Shown here: piece after piece, positions 45,139-53,780 of the stretch
Layout of the letters: every line of letters begins with the position of its first letter
Position numbering within the stretch: position 1 is the stretch's first letter
Assembly: GCA_050288085.1 (NCBI GenBank)
Contig: JBNKDD010000001.1
Span: 46,126-110,125 of the forward strand
DNA length: 64,000 bases
From: JBNKDD01 sp050288085
Lineage (GTDB): Bacteria; Chloroflexota; Anaerolineae; Aggregatilineales; UBA3940
Direction: 5' to 3'
Notes under the pieces: model-generated
The model's database searches: none
What the model saw: only the letters and a program-made list of their open reading frames with translations
What the model was told of the DNA's origin: nothing
Translations under genes and position numbers: made by a program

Positions 45139-45813
45139 TTATTCCTCCAGGCCCAGCAGTTGTTTACATACTTTCACCGCGTTGACGGCATCCGATCCGT
45201 AGGCATCTGCCCCGATCTTCTCCGCGTAGGCCGGGGTTACCGGCGCACCACCAACGATCACCTTAAACTGATCGCGCAGGCCCAGGCCATCCAGCCGGGC
45301 AACCAGGTCGCCCATGTAGGGCATCGACGGTGTTAACAACGATGACATACCGATGATGTCCGCATTGTTGGTCTTGGCGGCTTCGATGAATGACTTGGTC
45401 TCGACGTTCGTCCCCAGGTCAATCACCTTGAAGCCGTTGACCTGTAACATCAGGGCAACCATGTTCTTGCCGATATCGTGCACATCGCCCTGGCAGGTCC
45501 CGATCACCACCGTACCGGCTGACGATCCCTCACCTGACTCGGCCATAATAGCCGGTTCAAGTACCTCAGTCTGCATGGCCTGAACGACTTTGGCGGCTTT
45601 CATCAGCCCGGGCAGGAAAACCTCCAGGCGCTCGAATTTCTGGCCGACTTCATATAGTAACGGTTGGATGATCTCCAGAAAGAAAGTGGTTGGCGTGACG
45701 CCGCTATCCATTGCTTGTTTTGCAACCTCGACCCCTTTGGATAGATCACCCGCGTCCAGAGCCTGGTCGAGCTCTGAGCGGAAGGCTTCGAGTTGCTGAT
45801 TGTCACCGGACAT
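45139..45813 (-). CDS. Corrinoid protein, set 2
   Basis: I place the start at ATG 45813 (MSGDNQQLEAF) because AGGAGAG precedes it, whereas an upstream frame extension would run through a terminator. The 224-residue protein has the corrinoid cap domain and the B12-binding motif GDVHDIGKNMV (His112), with SSLLTPS and VGGAPVT after it. It serves the adjacent methyltransferase. A cobalamin riboswitch and terminator sit immediately upstream. Confidence 0.93.
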   Translation of the reverse strand: MSGDNQQLEAFRSELDQALDAGDLSKGVEVAKQAMDSGVTPTTFFLEIIQPLLYEVGQKFERLEVFLPGLMKAAKVVQAMQTEVLEPAIMAESGEGSSAGTVVIGTCQGDVHDIGKNMVALMLQVNGFKVIDLGTNVETKSFIEAAKTNNADIIGMSSLLTPSMPYMGDLVARLDGLGLRDQFKVIVGGAPVTPAYAEKIGADAYGSDAVNAVKVCKQLLGLEE

Positions 45814-45838
45814 GCTACTCTCCTGTTGGTAAAATTCG

Positions 45839-45882
45839 AAAAGAGCAGGGCTGGGACTCTCCAATTTTGCCCAGTCCTGCTC
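45839..45882 (-). terminator. Riboswitch expression-platform terminator
   Basis: On the minus strand GAGCAGGACTGGG and CCCAGCCCTGCTC form a 13-bp stem with one mismatch, followed by TTTT. It ends 26 bases before the start of the corrinoid gene. It should be controlled by the preceding cobalamin aptamer. Confidence 0.85.
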
Positions 45883-45904
45883 CCTCTCCGCGGAAGAATA
45901 CAGA

Positions 45905-46060
45905 TACGATCTGGAATGTAACCGGTGTTCTGGCTCAAACAATTCTAATTGTCATTACAGTTGCGGGACAGCGCCGGATTCCCTCAGGTGGTCACCGATC
46001 TTCCCCGGTCAGCATTCCTCTGAAACTAGCTAAAATGACTGGTGGACAGTACCTCCCTTT
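45905..46060 (-). promoter_or_regulatory. Cobalamin riboswitch aptamer
   Basis: On the minus strand the sequence contains the B12-box core CCGGCGCTGTCCCGCAACTG (about 45958-45977), preceded by GGGGAAGATCGGTGACCACC and followed by AGCCAGAACACCGG, which match the conserved blocks of cobalamin riboswitches in order and spacing. It begins about 10 bases after the stop of the RACE gene, so the riboswitch lies inside the cluster, before the corrinoid 2/MttB 2 pair. Confidence 0.88.
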
Positions 46061-46068
46061 GATGCTGG

Positions 46069-48096
46069 TCAGTCAAGTTTACGTTCGCCTTTCAGCCATG
46101 CCTCGACATGCGGAAACGAGTCAACCGCATGTGGCAGGTTCAGGGCTTCCATAAAGCGATCCTGGAATTCGCCCACCATCGGGATTTGAATATGCTCAAC
46201 CCAGCGGGCGATCCGGGCAATTTCGTAGCGCTTCACCCGGTTAAGCAGGGCGATCCGCGCCCCGTCACCGGCGGCATTGCCAACCGCCTTGACCTGATCC
46301 GGATCGCAGTCGGGAAACAGGCCCAGGATCATGGCCCGTTCTTCATCAATATAGCTGCCGAAAGCACCGGCCAGTACAATCCGGTCAATCCGATCCACAC
46401 CCAGATTTGACATAAGCAGGCGGACGCCGGTATACAGGGCGGCTTTCGCCAGTTGAATCGCCCGGACATCGGCCAGGGTCACGGCGATATTTCGCCCGAT
46501 GGCCGTCTGGTCGGCAAAGGCAATAATAAAGGCGGGGATATTTCCGAAGGTGGTCAGCCGTTCGTGCTCCATATCGGAGGTAAAAGCCCCCGAAGGCTGT
46601 ATAATTCCGGCCCGGAACATCTCGGCTACAGCCTCAATAATCCCTGACCCGCAAATACCCCGTGCCAGAACCGGTTCTTCCTCCGGTTTGCGGCGGCGGT
46701 TATCTGAGTCTGGCTCTGGTTCGCTGGTTTCCCAGGTATCGCTCCACCCTTCACGGCCAATAATCTGGAAACGAACGTCCAGGGTGTCCGGGTCGATCCG
46801 CACCCGTTCGATAGCCCCTTCAGCCGCCCGCATCCCAAACGTGATCTGAGCGCCTTCAAAGGCCGGGCCGGTTGGACTGGAAGCCGATAACAGCCGATCT
46901 CGCGAACCAAGTAAAATCTCGCCGTTGGTTCCCACATCGATAATCAGCATGATGTCATCCTGATCATAGGGCGCTTCGGCCAGGGCAACGGCCATATTGT
47001 CTGCCCCAACATAAGCAGCCTGTACCGGTAGAACATGAACGTTCGCACCGGACGCGGCGTGTAATCCCAGGTCACGGGCTTTGATATCAATTGGGCTTGA
47101 GAAGCTGGTAGGGAAAGGTGTGCCGCCCAGGTAGGTTGGGCTGATATTGAGCATCAGGTGATGCATAACGGTATTGCCGACCAGCACCAGCTCAACAATG
47201 TCTTCCGGGCGGAAACCGGCGCTGATCGCTGCCGTTTCGGCTAGCTGATTCAATTGGTCAATGATCACCTGGTGCAGAGTGGCAAGACCGTCTTCGTTTT
47301 CCATCACATAGCTGATCCGTGACATCACGTCTTCGCCATAGGCTACCTGCGGATTCATGGCCGATTCTGTCGCCAGCACCTCACCAGTTTGCAGATCACA
47401 CAGGTAAGCGGCTACCGTCGTGGTTCCGATATCCACCGCTAACCCAATCGCCTGGTCGTGGAAACTGGGCTGCACCCGGATAATCTCGCGATCATCCCAG
47501 ACGGTGACGGTTACGCCCAGTTTGCCTTCACGCAGTATACGTTGAAGTCCGGGTAAAATCTGATAATCGGCGGTCAACTGCTCAAGATCAAAGCGCTGAT
47601 TAAGCTGGTTTATGATCCGTTCCAGGTCGCCCTGGCTTTCGTCCTTGAGCGCTTCTTCCGGAACTTCAACGTAATACAGCCGGATCGCAGGGTTCAGGGT
47701 GATGGCCCGATCGGTGGCCGACTTGCGGATGATCTGCTTGTTGATGCGGCTGGTATCCGGGACAAAAACCACCAGATCGCCGAGCACCTGTGCTTCACAG
47801 GCGAAACGATCATCGGGGCCGAACTCGTGGCGGGCCATATATTTCTGGGCACGCTCGGTTGGCGGGGAGGTATGCTCAGGGCCGGAGATAACGCCTTCTT
47901 TTTCAAAGCGTCCTGTCTCGATCTGGACCTTGCACTTGGCACAGGTCTGTGCGCCACCACATAGATTGACAATACCAACGCCCAGTTTTTGTGCTGCTTC
48001 CAGGATGGTGATGCCGTGAGGCACTTCACCGCGTCTGCCGGAGGGCTGGAAGATAATCTTATGCTGTATAGTTGGGTCGGATTCTGACGGCGGCAT
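46069..48096 (-). CDS. Corrinoid reductive activator (RACE/RACo type, DUF4445)
   Basis: 675 residues. The N-terminal [2Fe-2S] domain has ligands Cys46, Cys52, Cys55 and Cys100 (LCGGAQTCAKC ... FACEAQ), followed by a linker and an ASKHA-type ATPase (GLAVDIGTTTVAAYLCDL; IIDVGTNGEILLGS). RACE proteins use ATP to reduce inactive cob(II)alamin on corrinoid proteins to cob(I)alamin. Archaeal RamA instead has two 4Fe-4S clusters, so this is the bacterial type. It lies 5 bases after the GntR 2 gene and ahead of the riboswitch. Confidence 0.93.
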   Translation of the reverse strand: MPPSESDPTIQHKIIFQPSGRRGEVPHGITILEAAQKLGVGIVNLCGGAQTCAKCKVQIETGRFEKEGVISGPEHTSPPTERAQKYMARHEFGPDDRFACEAQVLGDLVVFVPDTSRINKQIIRKSATDRAITLNPAIRLYYVEVPEEALKDESQGDLERIINQLNQRFDLEQLTADYQILPGLQRILREGKLGVTVTVWDDREIIRVQPSFHDQAIGLAVDIGTTTVAAYLCDLQTGEVLATESAMNPQVAYGEDVMSRISYVMENEDGLATLHQVIIDQLNQLAETAAISAGFRPEDIVELVLVGNTVMHHLMLNISPTYLGGTPFPTSFSSPIDIKARDLGLHAASGANVHVLPVQAAYVGADNMAVALAEAPYDQDDIMLIIDVGTNGEILLGSRDRLLSASSPTGPAFEGAQITFGMRAAEGAIERVRIDPDTLDVRFQIIGREGWSDTWETSEPEPDSDNRRRKPEEEPVLARGICGSGIIEAVAEMFRAGIIQPSGAFTSDMEHERLTTFGNIPAFIIAFADQTAIGRNIAVTLADVRAIQLAKAALYTGVRLLMSNLGVDRIDRIVLAGAFGSYIDEERAMILGLFPDCDPDQVKAVGNAAGDGARIALLNRVKRYEIARIARWVEHIQIPMVGEFQDRFMEALNLPHAVDSFPHVEAWLKGERKLD

Positions 48097-48101
48097 GGCG
48101 C

Positions 48102-48863
48102 TTATTCCCAGGAAAAGGGGCGTGCTGTTTTGCGAACGGTCTGGAACCGGACCATATCATTGCGATAATACTCCAGGCAGTGGAGCACCGGTTCTTGCTC
48201 GTTGTTAAAACCAACTTCCTCAATACATAAAAGTGGATGGTAGGGTTTACAGTCCATAGCGGACGATAGGGTTTCGTCTGCAACCGCTGCCCTCACCTCA
48301 CTGACGTGATAAATCACGTCCTGTTTACAACTTTCTATCAGGAAGCGGTAGACAGGGATTCGCCCCAGCCGACTGTCGGTTAGATCGATATCCTGATCGG
48401 GATTGATCAGTCGGGTCGGGATGGTGTTCCGGCACCAGATTACCGGGTTGTCATCTGCCAGGAATATTTTTTCGACTATAAATATCTCGTCTGTTGGATC
48501 AAGTTGAAGGAGGGGAACGGTCGAACCAGCCGTTTCTACGGCCATGCGTGAAATCCGTACCTCAGCCTGGTAGTCCTCTCGCCTGATGAGGTCTTCAAAC
48601 TCAACAACCTCGGAAAAGGAGAGCGGGACACCCGGCAAATTTCGGTTTACAAAAGTGCCCACACCATGACGCCGGATGACGATACCTTCGCGTTCCAACA
48701 TCGTCAGGGCCTCGCGAATGGTTGCGCGGCTGACCCCCAGTGTCGCGGAAAGCTGCGGCTCGGAAGGTAACTGCCCTTCCGTCCCATCAAACTCATTGTG
48801 GACAATTTGTTTATAGAGTTGTTCTTTGACTTGTCTTGCAAGGGAGACTGAACGTCCAAGCAT
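48102..48863 (-). CDS. GntR-family regulator with UTRA domain, set 2
   Basis: 253 residues, paralogue of the regulator at 42801. GntR helix-turn-helix LPSEPQLSATLGVSRATIRE and a UTRA domain from about residue 90. It is the first gene of the minus-strand block and probably controls it. Confidence 0.92.
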   Translation of the reverse strand: MLGRSVSLARQVKEQLYKQIVHNEFDGTEGQLPSEPQLSATLGVSRATIREALTMLEREGIVIRRHGVGTFVNRNLPGVPLSFSEVVEFEDLIRREDYQAEVRISRMAVETAGSTVPLLQLDPTDEIFIVEKIFLADDNPVIWCRNTIPTRLINPDQDIDLTDSRLGRIPVYRFLIESCKQDVIYHVSEVRAAVADETLSSAMDCKPYHPLLCIEEVGFNNEQEPVLHCLEYYRNDMVRFQTVRKTARPFSWE

Positions 48864-48913
48864 AGGGCATGCAGCCTTTTTATGTTGATTGTGTCGTTAG
48901 TTTGACGTGTCTC

Positions 48914-48931
48914 TTGTCTGATGTCTGACAA
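48914..48931. promoter_or_regulatory. Possible operator upstream of GntR gene 2
   Basis: TTGTC (48914-48918) and GACAA (48927-48931) form an inverted repeat spaced by 8 bases, about 50 bases before the GntR 2 start. Symmetry and position suggest an autoregulatory site. Confidence 0.35.
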
Positions 48932-48998
48932 CTATAACAACATCATAAGAAATTGGAAAGTAGCCTGCAAGTGATATTTGTCATATTCTTCACCACTT

Positions 48999-49027
48999 TT
49001 GCAGGTGATTCTCCAGGGTGGTATAAT
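48999..49027 (+). promoter_or_regulatory. Promoter of the mreB operon
   Basis: TTGCAG (48999-49004) and TATAAT (49022-49027) are spaced by 17 bases, about 55 bases before the mreB start. It fits a housekeeping sigma-70-type promoter. Confidence 0.7.
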
Positions 49028-49082
49028 GCAGCAGGTTTGCAGGTGCTAACCTGATATTGTTTTTTAGAGGAGTTCACCCTCG

Positions 49083-50144
49083 GTGCTCAATCCGTTAAGC
49101 TGGTTACTTAGTTTATTTTCGCTCGACATTGGCATAGACCTCGGCACAGCCAATACCCTTGTGAATGTGCGAGGCCGTGGCATTGTGATTAACGAGCCAT
49201 CCTGGGTAGCCATCGAGAAGAAATCCCGCACAGCACTTGCTATCGGCGCAGAAGCGCGCCAGATGGTAGGGCGTACTCCGGCCAGCATCATTGCCATCAG
49301 GCCCCTACGTGATGGTGTTATCTCCGAATTTGAGATCACTCAGGCGATGCTGGAATACTTTATCCACAAGGCACACGAACAATCTCTGGTGCCGGTCCCC
49401 CGCCCTCGCGTGGTAGTCGGTGTTCCAAGCGGTGTCACCGAGGTTGAGAAGCGGGCGGTTCACGATGCGACCATGTCTGCCGGGGCACGTGAAGCCTTCC
49501 TGATCGAGGAACCAATGGCGGCGGCTATCGGGGCTGGGCTGCCGATCAGCGAGCCGCAGGGCAGCATGATCGTCGATGTCGGTGGTGGGACGACGGAAGT
49601 TGCCATCTTTTCACTGGGTGGAATCATCATCAGCCGGTCGATTCGGGTGGCCGGGGACGAGATGGATGAGGATATCGTCCAGTATATCCGCACCAAATAC
49701 AACCTATTGATCGGCGAGCGGATGGCAGAGCGTATCAAAATACAAATTGGCTCGGCTTTCCCCCTCCCTGAAGAACGCACCTTTACCATCCGGGGCCGCA
49801 ACCTGATCACCGGCTTACCGGAAGCCATGGAAATCTCTTCTATTGAGATTCGCGAAGCCCTGTCTGGGGCGACGCAGATCATTGTCGATACGGTCAAAGA
49901 TGCGCTGGATGAAACGCCGCCAGAACTGATCGCCGACCTGATGGAGAATGGCATCTGCATGGCCGGGGGCGGCTCACAACTATCCGGCCTGGTTGAACGT
50001 GTGGCTGATGAGGTCAATATGCGTGTCTGGTTGGCCGAAGACCCGATGACCTGTGTGGCACGTGGGGCGGGCCGTGTCCTTGAAGACTACGACAATCTGC
50101 GGCGCGTATTGGTTGGATTGCAGCGCGGCAGTACCCAACACTGA
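49083..50144 (+). CDS. mreB: Rod shape-determining protein MreB
   Basis: 353 residues starting at GTG with GAGGAG 10 bases upstream. MreB is a bacterial actin that positions the wall-elongation machinery. Motifs present are DIGIDLGTANTLV (phosphate 1), VGVPSGVTEVEKRA, VDVGGGTTEVAIFS (phosphate 2) and GICMAGGGSQLSGL (adenosine). It leads the mreBCD-mrdA operon. Confidence 0.96.
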   Translation: MLNPLSWLLSLFSLDIGIDLGTANTLVNVRGRGIVINEPSWVAIEKKSRTALAIGAEARQMVGRTPASIIAIRPLRDGVISEFEITQAMLEYFIHKAHEQSLVPVPRPRVVVGVPSGVTEVEKRAVHDATMSAGAREAFLIEEPMAAAIGAGLPISEPQGSMIVDVGGGTTEVAIFSLGGIIISRSIRVAGDEMDEDIVQYIRTKYNLLIGERMAERIKIQIGSAFPLPEERTFTIRGRNLITGLPEAMEISSIEIREALSGATQIIVDTVKDALDETPPELIADLMENGICMAGGGSQLSGLVERVADEVNMRVWLAEDPMTCVARGAGRVLEDYDNLRRVLVGLQRGSTQH

Positions 50145-50243
50145 TTTTCCCCTATCGATCAATGTTTTATGCGCATGGCATAGAATCTCGTCTGGTGTCA
50201 GGTGGCTGATCGTCAGCATAGCTCCCCTACAGTGTGCTAAACT

Positions 50244-50249
50244 TATAAT
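50244..50249 (+). promoter_or_regulatory. Possible -10 element before mreC
   Basis: TATAAT lies 42 bases before the mreC start, with no clear -35. A GAGGAG/CTCCTC hairpin (50262-50280) follows it. A secondary promoter for mreCD-mrdA is possible. Confidence 0.3.
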
Positions 50250-50290
50250 AAATAGGTGATTGAGGAGAGATAAACTCCTCTGTCACTCCT

Positions 50291-51175
50291 ATGGACGGCT
50301 GTATCAATATGCGTCGAGAAAGCAGACGATTACTAACACTTGGTATCTTGATTATTGCCGCTTTGGGTTTGATCGTTATTGGCGGACGGTCAGGGGTACT
50401 ACGTCCCCTGATCAGTGGAGCGATGCTCCCCTTATCCCCAGCGGCCAAGCTTCTATCTGATGGAACAGAGGAAGTTACCAGCGTGATAGAAGACACAGAA
50501 GATTACGATACCCTGAGAGCACGTGCTAACGAGCTGGAGCATACAGTTGCCGAACTCCAGGTTGAAATTGTACGGTTGCGCGAAATAGAGCGGGATTATT
50601 ACCGTCTCAGCGGGTTGTTGGATTATCTTGCCGAGCATCCTGATCAAAGCCTTATTACCGGTGACGTCATCGCGGAGGATTCCAGCAGCTATCTTCGCTG
50701 GATTGTCATTAACCGGGGGGCACAGGATGGTGTCAGAGTCGGCCAACCGGTGATCAATGAGTTGGGCGTAGTCGGTAGAGTCGAGGACGTGGCCTCTAAT
50801 GCCGCCTGGATTCGCCTTGCCAACGATCCGGGTAGTGCGATTAATGCACGGCTGCAAAATGCGCGTGGTGAGGGAACGGTGATCGGACAGCTCCAGGGCG
50901 GTTTACGGATGGAGTATATCTCACAAGATATCACCATTGAGGAAGGTGATATCGTTCTCACCTCCGGGTTGGGAGGGACCTTTCCCGCTGATATTGTAAT
51001 CGGGCAGGTTACGAGCGTGCGTAAGCAGCAGGCCGCATTGTTCCAGGAAGCTGAAATTCGCCCGACGGTGGATTACTCTCGGCTTGATCAAGTAGCCGTG
51101 ATCGCTAATTTCGAGCCGGTTGATCTCTCTACCTTTGACCAGGTGATTGAAGAAGAGAGTGAAGAGCCGCAATGA
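50291..51175 (+). CDS. mreC: Rod shape-determining protein MreC
   Basis: 294 residues: a membrane helix near residues 14-32, a coiled coil (about 60-100, rich in Leu/Glu: RANELEHTVAELQVEIVRLREIE), and the beta-rich MreC domain (GDVIAEDSSSYLRWIVINRGAQDGV). It links MreB to the periplasmic enzymes. An alternative ATG at 50309 is possible. It overlaps mreD by 4 bases. Confidence 0.9.
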   Translation: MDGCINMRRESRRLLTLGILIIAALGLIVIGGRSGVLRPLISGAMLPLSPAAKLLSDGTEEVTSVIEDTEDYDTLRARANELEHTVAELQVEIVRLREIERDYYRLSGLLDYLAEHPDQSLITGDVIAEDSSSYLRWIVINRGAQDGVRVGQPVINELGVVGRVEDVASNAAWIRLANDPGSAINARLQNARGEGTVIGQLQGGLRMEYISQDITIEEGDIVLTSGLGGTFPADIVIGQVTSVRKQQAALFQEAEIRPTVDYSRLDQVAVIANFEPVDLSTFDQVIEEESEEPQ

Positions 51176-51675
51176 GTCTCCAGCTTGGTCTTCCACTCTT
51201 TTTTATCGCGGCACTGCTGCAAGCGACAGTGTTATCCAGGCTGCGTGTCCTGGGGGGACAGCCTGATCTGATCGTGACAATTGTGCTGGCCTGGGCTACG
51301 CTTGATCCCGACCGCGAGGGGATGGCCTGGGCCTTTGTCGGCGGGATGTTTATCGACCTTTTCTCAGGGACGCCGCTGGGTGTTTCATCACTGGTGCTGA
51401 TCCCGATCACCTACCTGGCCGGGTTAACGGAGACGCAGGTCTACCGGACTAATCTCCTGCTGCCCTTGATCCTGACTGCCGCCGGTGCTTTTGCTTATCA
51501 TATTGGCTATATGTTCTTGCTGCGCTTCCTGGTAGAAGAACCCGTTGCATGGTCTGAGGCGCTCTGGTATGTTACACTCCCATCTGTGACATTTGATGTT
51601 ATATTGATCATACCTTTTTTACAGGTATTACGACGCTGGTATGATAGACTGCACCCACGCCAGGTAACGATCTAG
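51172..51675 (+). CDS. mreD: Rod shape-determining protein MreD
   Basis: 167 residues, mostly hydrophobic (about five membrane helices), with the MreD-typical segment GGMFIDLFSGTPLGVSSL. It joins MreBC in the elongasome. The sequence is poorly conserved, so the identification rests on operon place and topology too. Confidence 0.85.
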   Translation: MSLQLGLPLFFIAALLQATVLSRLRVLGGQPDLIVTIVLAWATLDPDREGMAWAFVGGMFIDLFSGTPLGVSSLVLIPITYLAGLTETQVYRTNLLLPLILTAAGAFAYHIGYMFLLRFLVEEPVAWSEALWYVTLPSVTFDVILIIPFLQVLRRWYDRLHPRQVTI

Positions 51676-51728
51676 TATTCGAAACTTTGAGGCCCAACCA
51701 TGATCAGGGTCGGGTTCTGTGACGAGCT

Positions 51729-53780
51729 ATGTCTTTTCCTTCATTTAACCACAACGGCCAAGCATATAAACCGGGACGATTACGCACCTTCCAGGTTATT
51801 GTTGTGATCGTCTTTTCGCTGCTGGCTTTTCGTATCTACCAACTACAATTCGTTGAACGCGAAGTGTATACAACCCGTGCGGATGACAACCGGTTTGACG
51901 AAGTCAGCGTCCCGGCCACGCGAGGGATCATCACCGACCGGTATGGGGTTCCGTTGGCCGTCAACGTTGCCAGTGCCAATGTTACCGTCACCCCGGCTCT
52001 CCTCCCGGATGACGACGCTGAGGAAATGGCCGTATTGGAACGGCTTGCCAGCTTATTAGGTATTCCCCTGAGTGGCGAACTCAATACGGTTGATGAGCGT
52101 GGTATCCCTGAGCGCAGCCTGTTGACTATGGTGCGAGAAGGTGAAGGTATTGCCCCCTACCGGGCGGTGGAAGTCGAGACGGATGTTGACTATGAAACGG
52201 CCAGGATTATTCTTGCTGAACAGGGTGAGCTTCCCGGTGTTGGCATTGAATGGGCGTCAGTGCGCGACTATCCCACCGGGGCATTGACTGCGCATATTAT
52301 CGGCTACATGGGGCCGATCCCCGAAACGTTGGCGGAAGAATACGAGTCGGAAGGATATGTGCTGGACCGCGACCGGATTGGTTATGACGGGGTTGAGTTC
52401 TCTCTGGAAGAGTGGCTGGCCGGTCGTCCAGGGCTTCAGGTGGTAGAGCGCGACGTGGCGGGTGAAATTGTGCGGACGCTGGGTGAGTCTCAGACGGCTC
52501 TACCGGGCTACAGTGTCGAGTTGACCATCGATGTAGAGTTGCAGCGGCGGGCACAGCAGCACCTGATCAATATGCTGGATGAGTTGAAACGTCAATACCC
52601 TGATGACAACATCGGATTTGAGCGCGGAGTGGTGATCGCCATGAACCCGCGCACGGGCGAAATCCTGTCCCTGGTTAGCTGGCCGACCTATGACAACAGC
52701 CGCTTTGCCCGCTCGATTGACTATCCCTACTATCTTCAAGTCTCTCAAGACCCTTTGCAACCCCTGTTCAACCAGGCAATCAGTTCTCTCTACCCGCCCG
52801 GCTCGATCTTCAAAATGATCACGCTTTCTGGCGCATTACAAGAGGGCATTGTTACGCCGGAGAAAACCTTGTTCGACCCCGGTGAAATCCTGCTCGAAAA
52901 CCGATATTATCCTAACGAACCGAGTCAGGCACAGACTTTTGTCTGCTGGCTGGATACAGGGCACGGTGATGTGAACGCGGTGCAAGCCCTGGCCTGGTCA
53001 TGTGACGTGTACTTTTATAAAGTTGGCGGCGGGTACGAAGAAGAAGTAGATGGATTGGGATTAGGTATCGACCGGCTCAATAAGTGGATGGACATTTACG
53101 GCCTGGCGAACTACACCGGGATCGAATTGGCCGGTGAGGTCAATGGTGTCCTGCCCAACCCCACCTGGAAACGCCGTACCTGGGGAGAGAACTGGTCAAC
53201 CGGTGATAACTATAACGCGGCTTTCGGGCAGGGATATGTACTCGCCACGCCGCTGCAAATGATCAACTACCTCAATATTATTGCTAACAATGGCGTCCCG
53301 GTCCGGCCCACCCTGGTTCACGAGGTGATCGACGCTGAAGGTAATGTCGTGCGTGGTTTCCAGCCGGACTATGGCGATCCAATTCCGCTCTCGCCGGAGA
53401 ATATGCGGATTATTCAAGAAGGGATGCGGGCGGCGGTGACTATCGAAGGCGGGACGGCCCTGACAGCACAGGATAATTATTTACCCTATGTGCCTATCGC
53501 GGGGAAGACCGGTACTGCCGAGTTCTGCGACAATATTGCTGCCGCATTGCAGCGCTGCATTCCCGGCGGGTGGCCTGCCCATGCCTGGTATATGAGCTAC
53601 GCTCCTTACGGTAATCCTGAAATATCGGTGGTGGCTTTTATTTATAACGGCGATGAAGGATCTGCCTATGCGCTGCCGGTAGCCTCTGCCGTGATGGATG
53701 ATTATTTCCAACTCAAGACCGAGCGGGCGCTTCAACAGCAGCTCGAATCGGAACAACAAGGGCCAACTCCCCAACCATGA
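51729..53780 (+). CDS. mrdA: Penicillin-binding protein 2, class B transpeptidase
   Basis: 683 residues: short membrane anchor near residues 19-35, PBP dimerisation domain (ATRGIITDRYGVPLAVNV), and transpeptidase domain with SxxK as Ser359-IFK (PPGSIFKM), WSCD (SxN-like position) and KTG at Lys593 (AGKTGTAEF). It crosslinks peptidoglycan during elongation. RodA is not encoded here although it normally partners PBP2. The stop overlaps the next gene by ATGA. Confidence 0.95.
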   Translation: MSFPSFNHNGQAYKPGRLRTFQVIVVIVFSLLAFRIYQLQFVEREVYTTRADDNRFDEVSVPATRGIITDRYGVPLAVNVASANVTVTPALLPDDDAEEMAVLERLASLLGIPLSGELNTVDERGIPERSLLTMVREGEGIAPYRAVEVETDVDYETARIILAEQGELPGVGIEWASVRDYPTGALTAHIIGYMGPIPETLAEEYESEGYVLDRDRIGYDGVEFSLEEWLAGRPGLQVVERDVAGEIVRTLGESQTALPGYSVELTIDVELQRRAQQHLINMLDELKRQYPDDNIGFERGVVIAMNPRTGEILSLVSWPTYDNSRFARSIDYPYYLQVSQDPLQPLFNQAISSLYPPGSIFKMITLSGALQEGIVTPEKTLFDPGEILLENRYYPNEPSQAQTFVCWLDTGHGDVNAVQALAWSCDVYFYKVGGGYEEEVDGLGLGIDRLNKWMDIYGLANYTGIELAGEVNGVLPNPTWKRRTWGENWSTGDNYNAAFGQGYVLATPLQMINYLNIIANNGVPVRPTLVHEVIDAEGNVVRGFQPDYGDPIPLSPENMRIIQEGMRAAVTIEGGTALTAQDNYLPYVPIAGKTGTAEFCDNIAAALQRCIPGGWPAHAWYMSYAPYGNPEISVVAFIYNGDEGSAYALPVASAVMDDYFQLKTERALQQQLESEQQGPTPQP

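Noticed and set aside
45813..45942. N-terminal extension of corrinoid protein 2
   Set aside because: The extra 43 codons run through the riboswitch terminator; the ATG at 45813 has its own Shine-Dalgarno.
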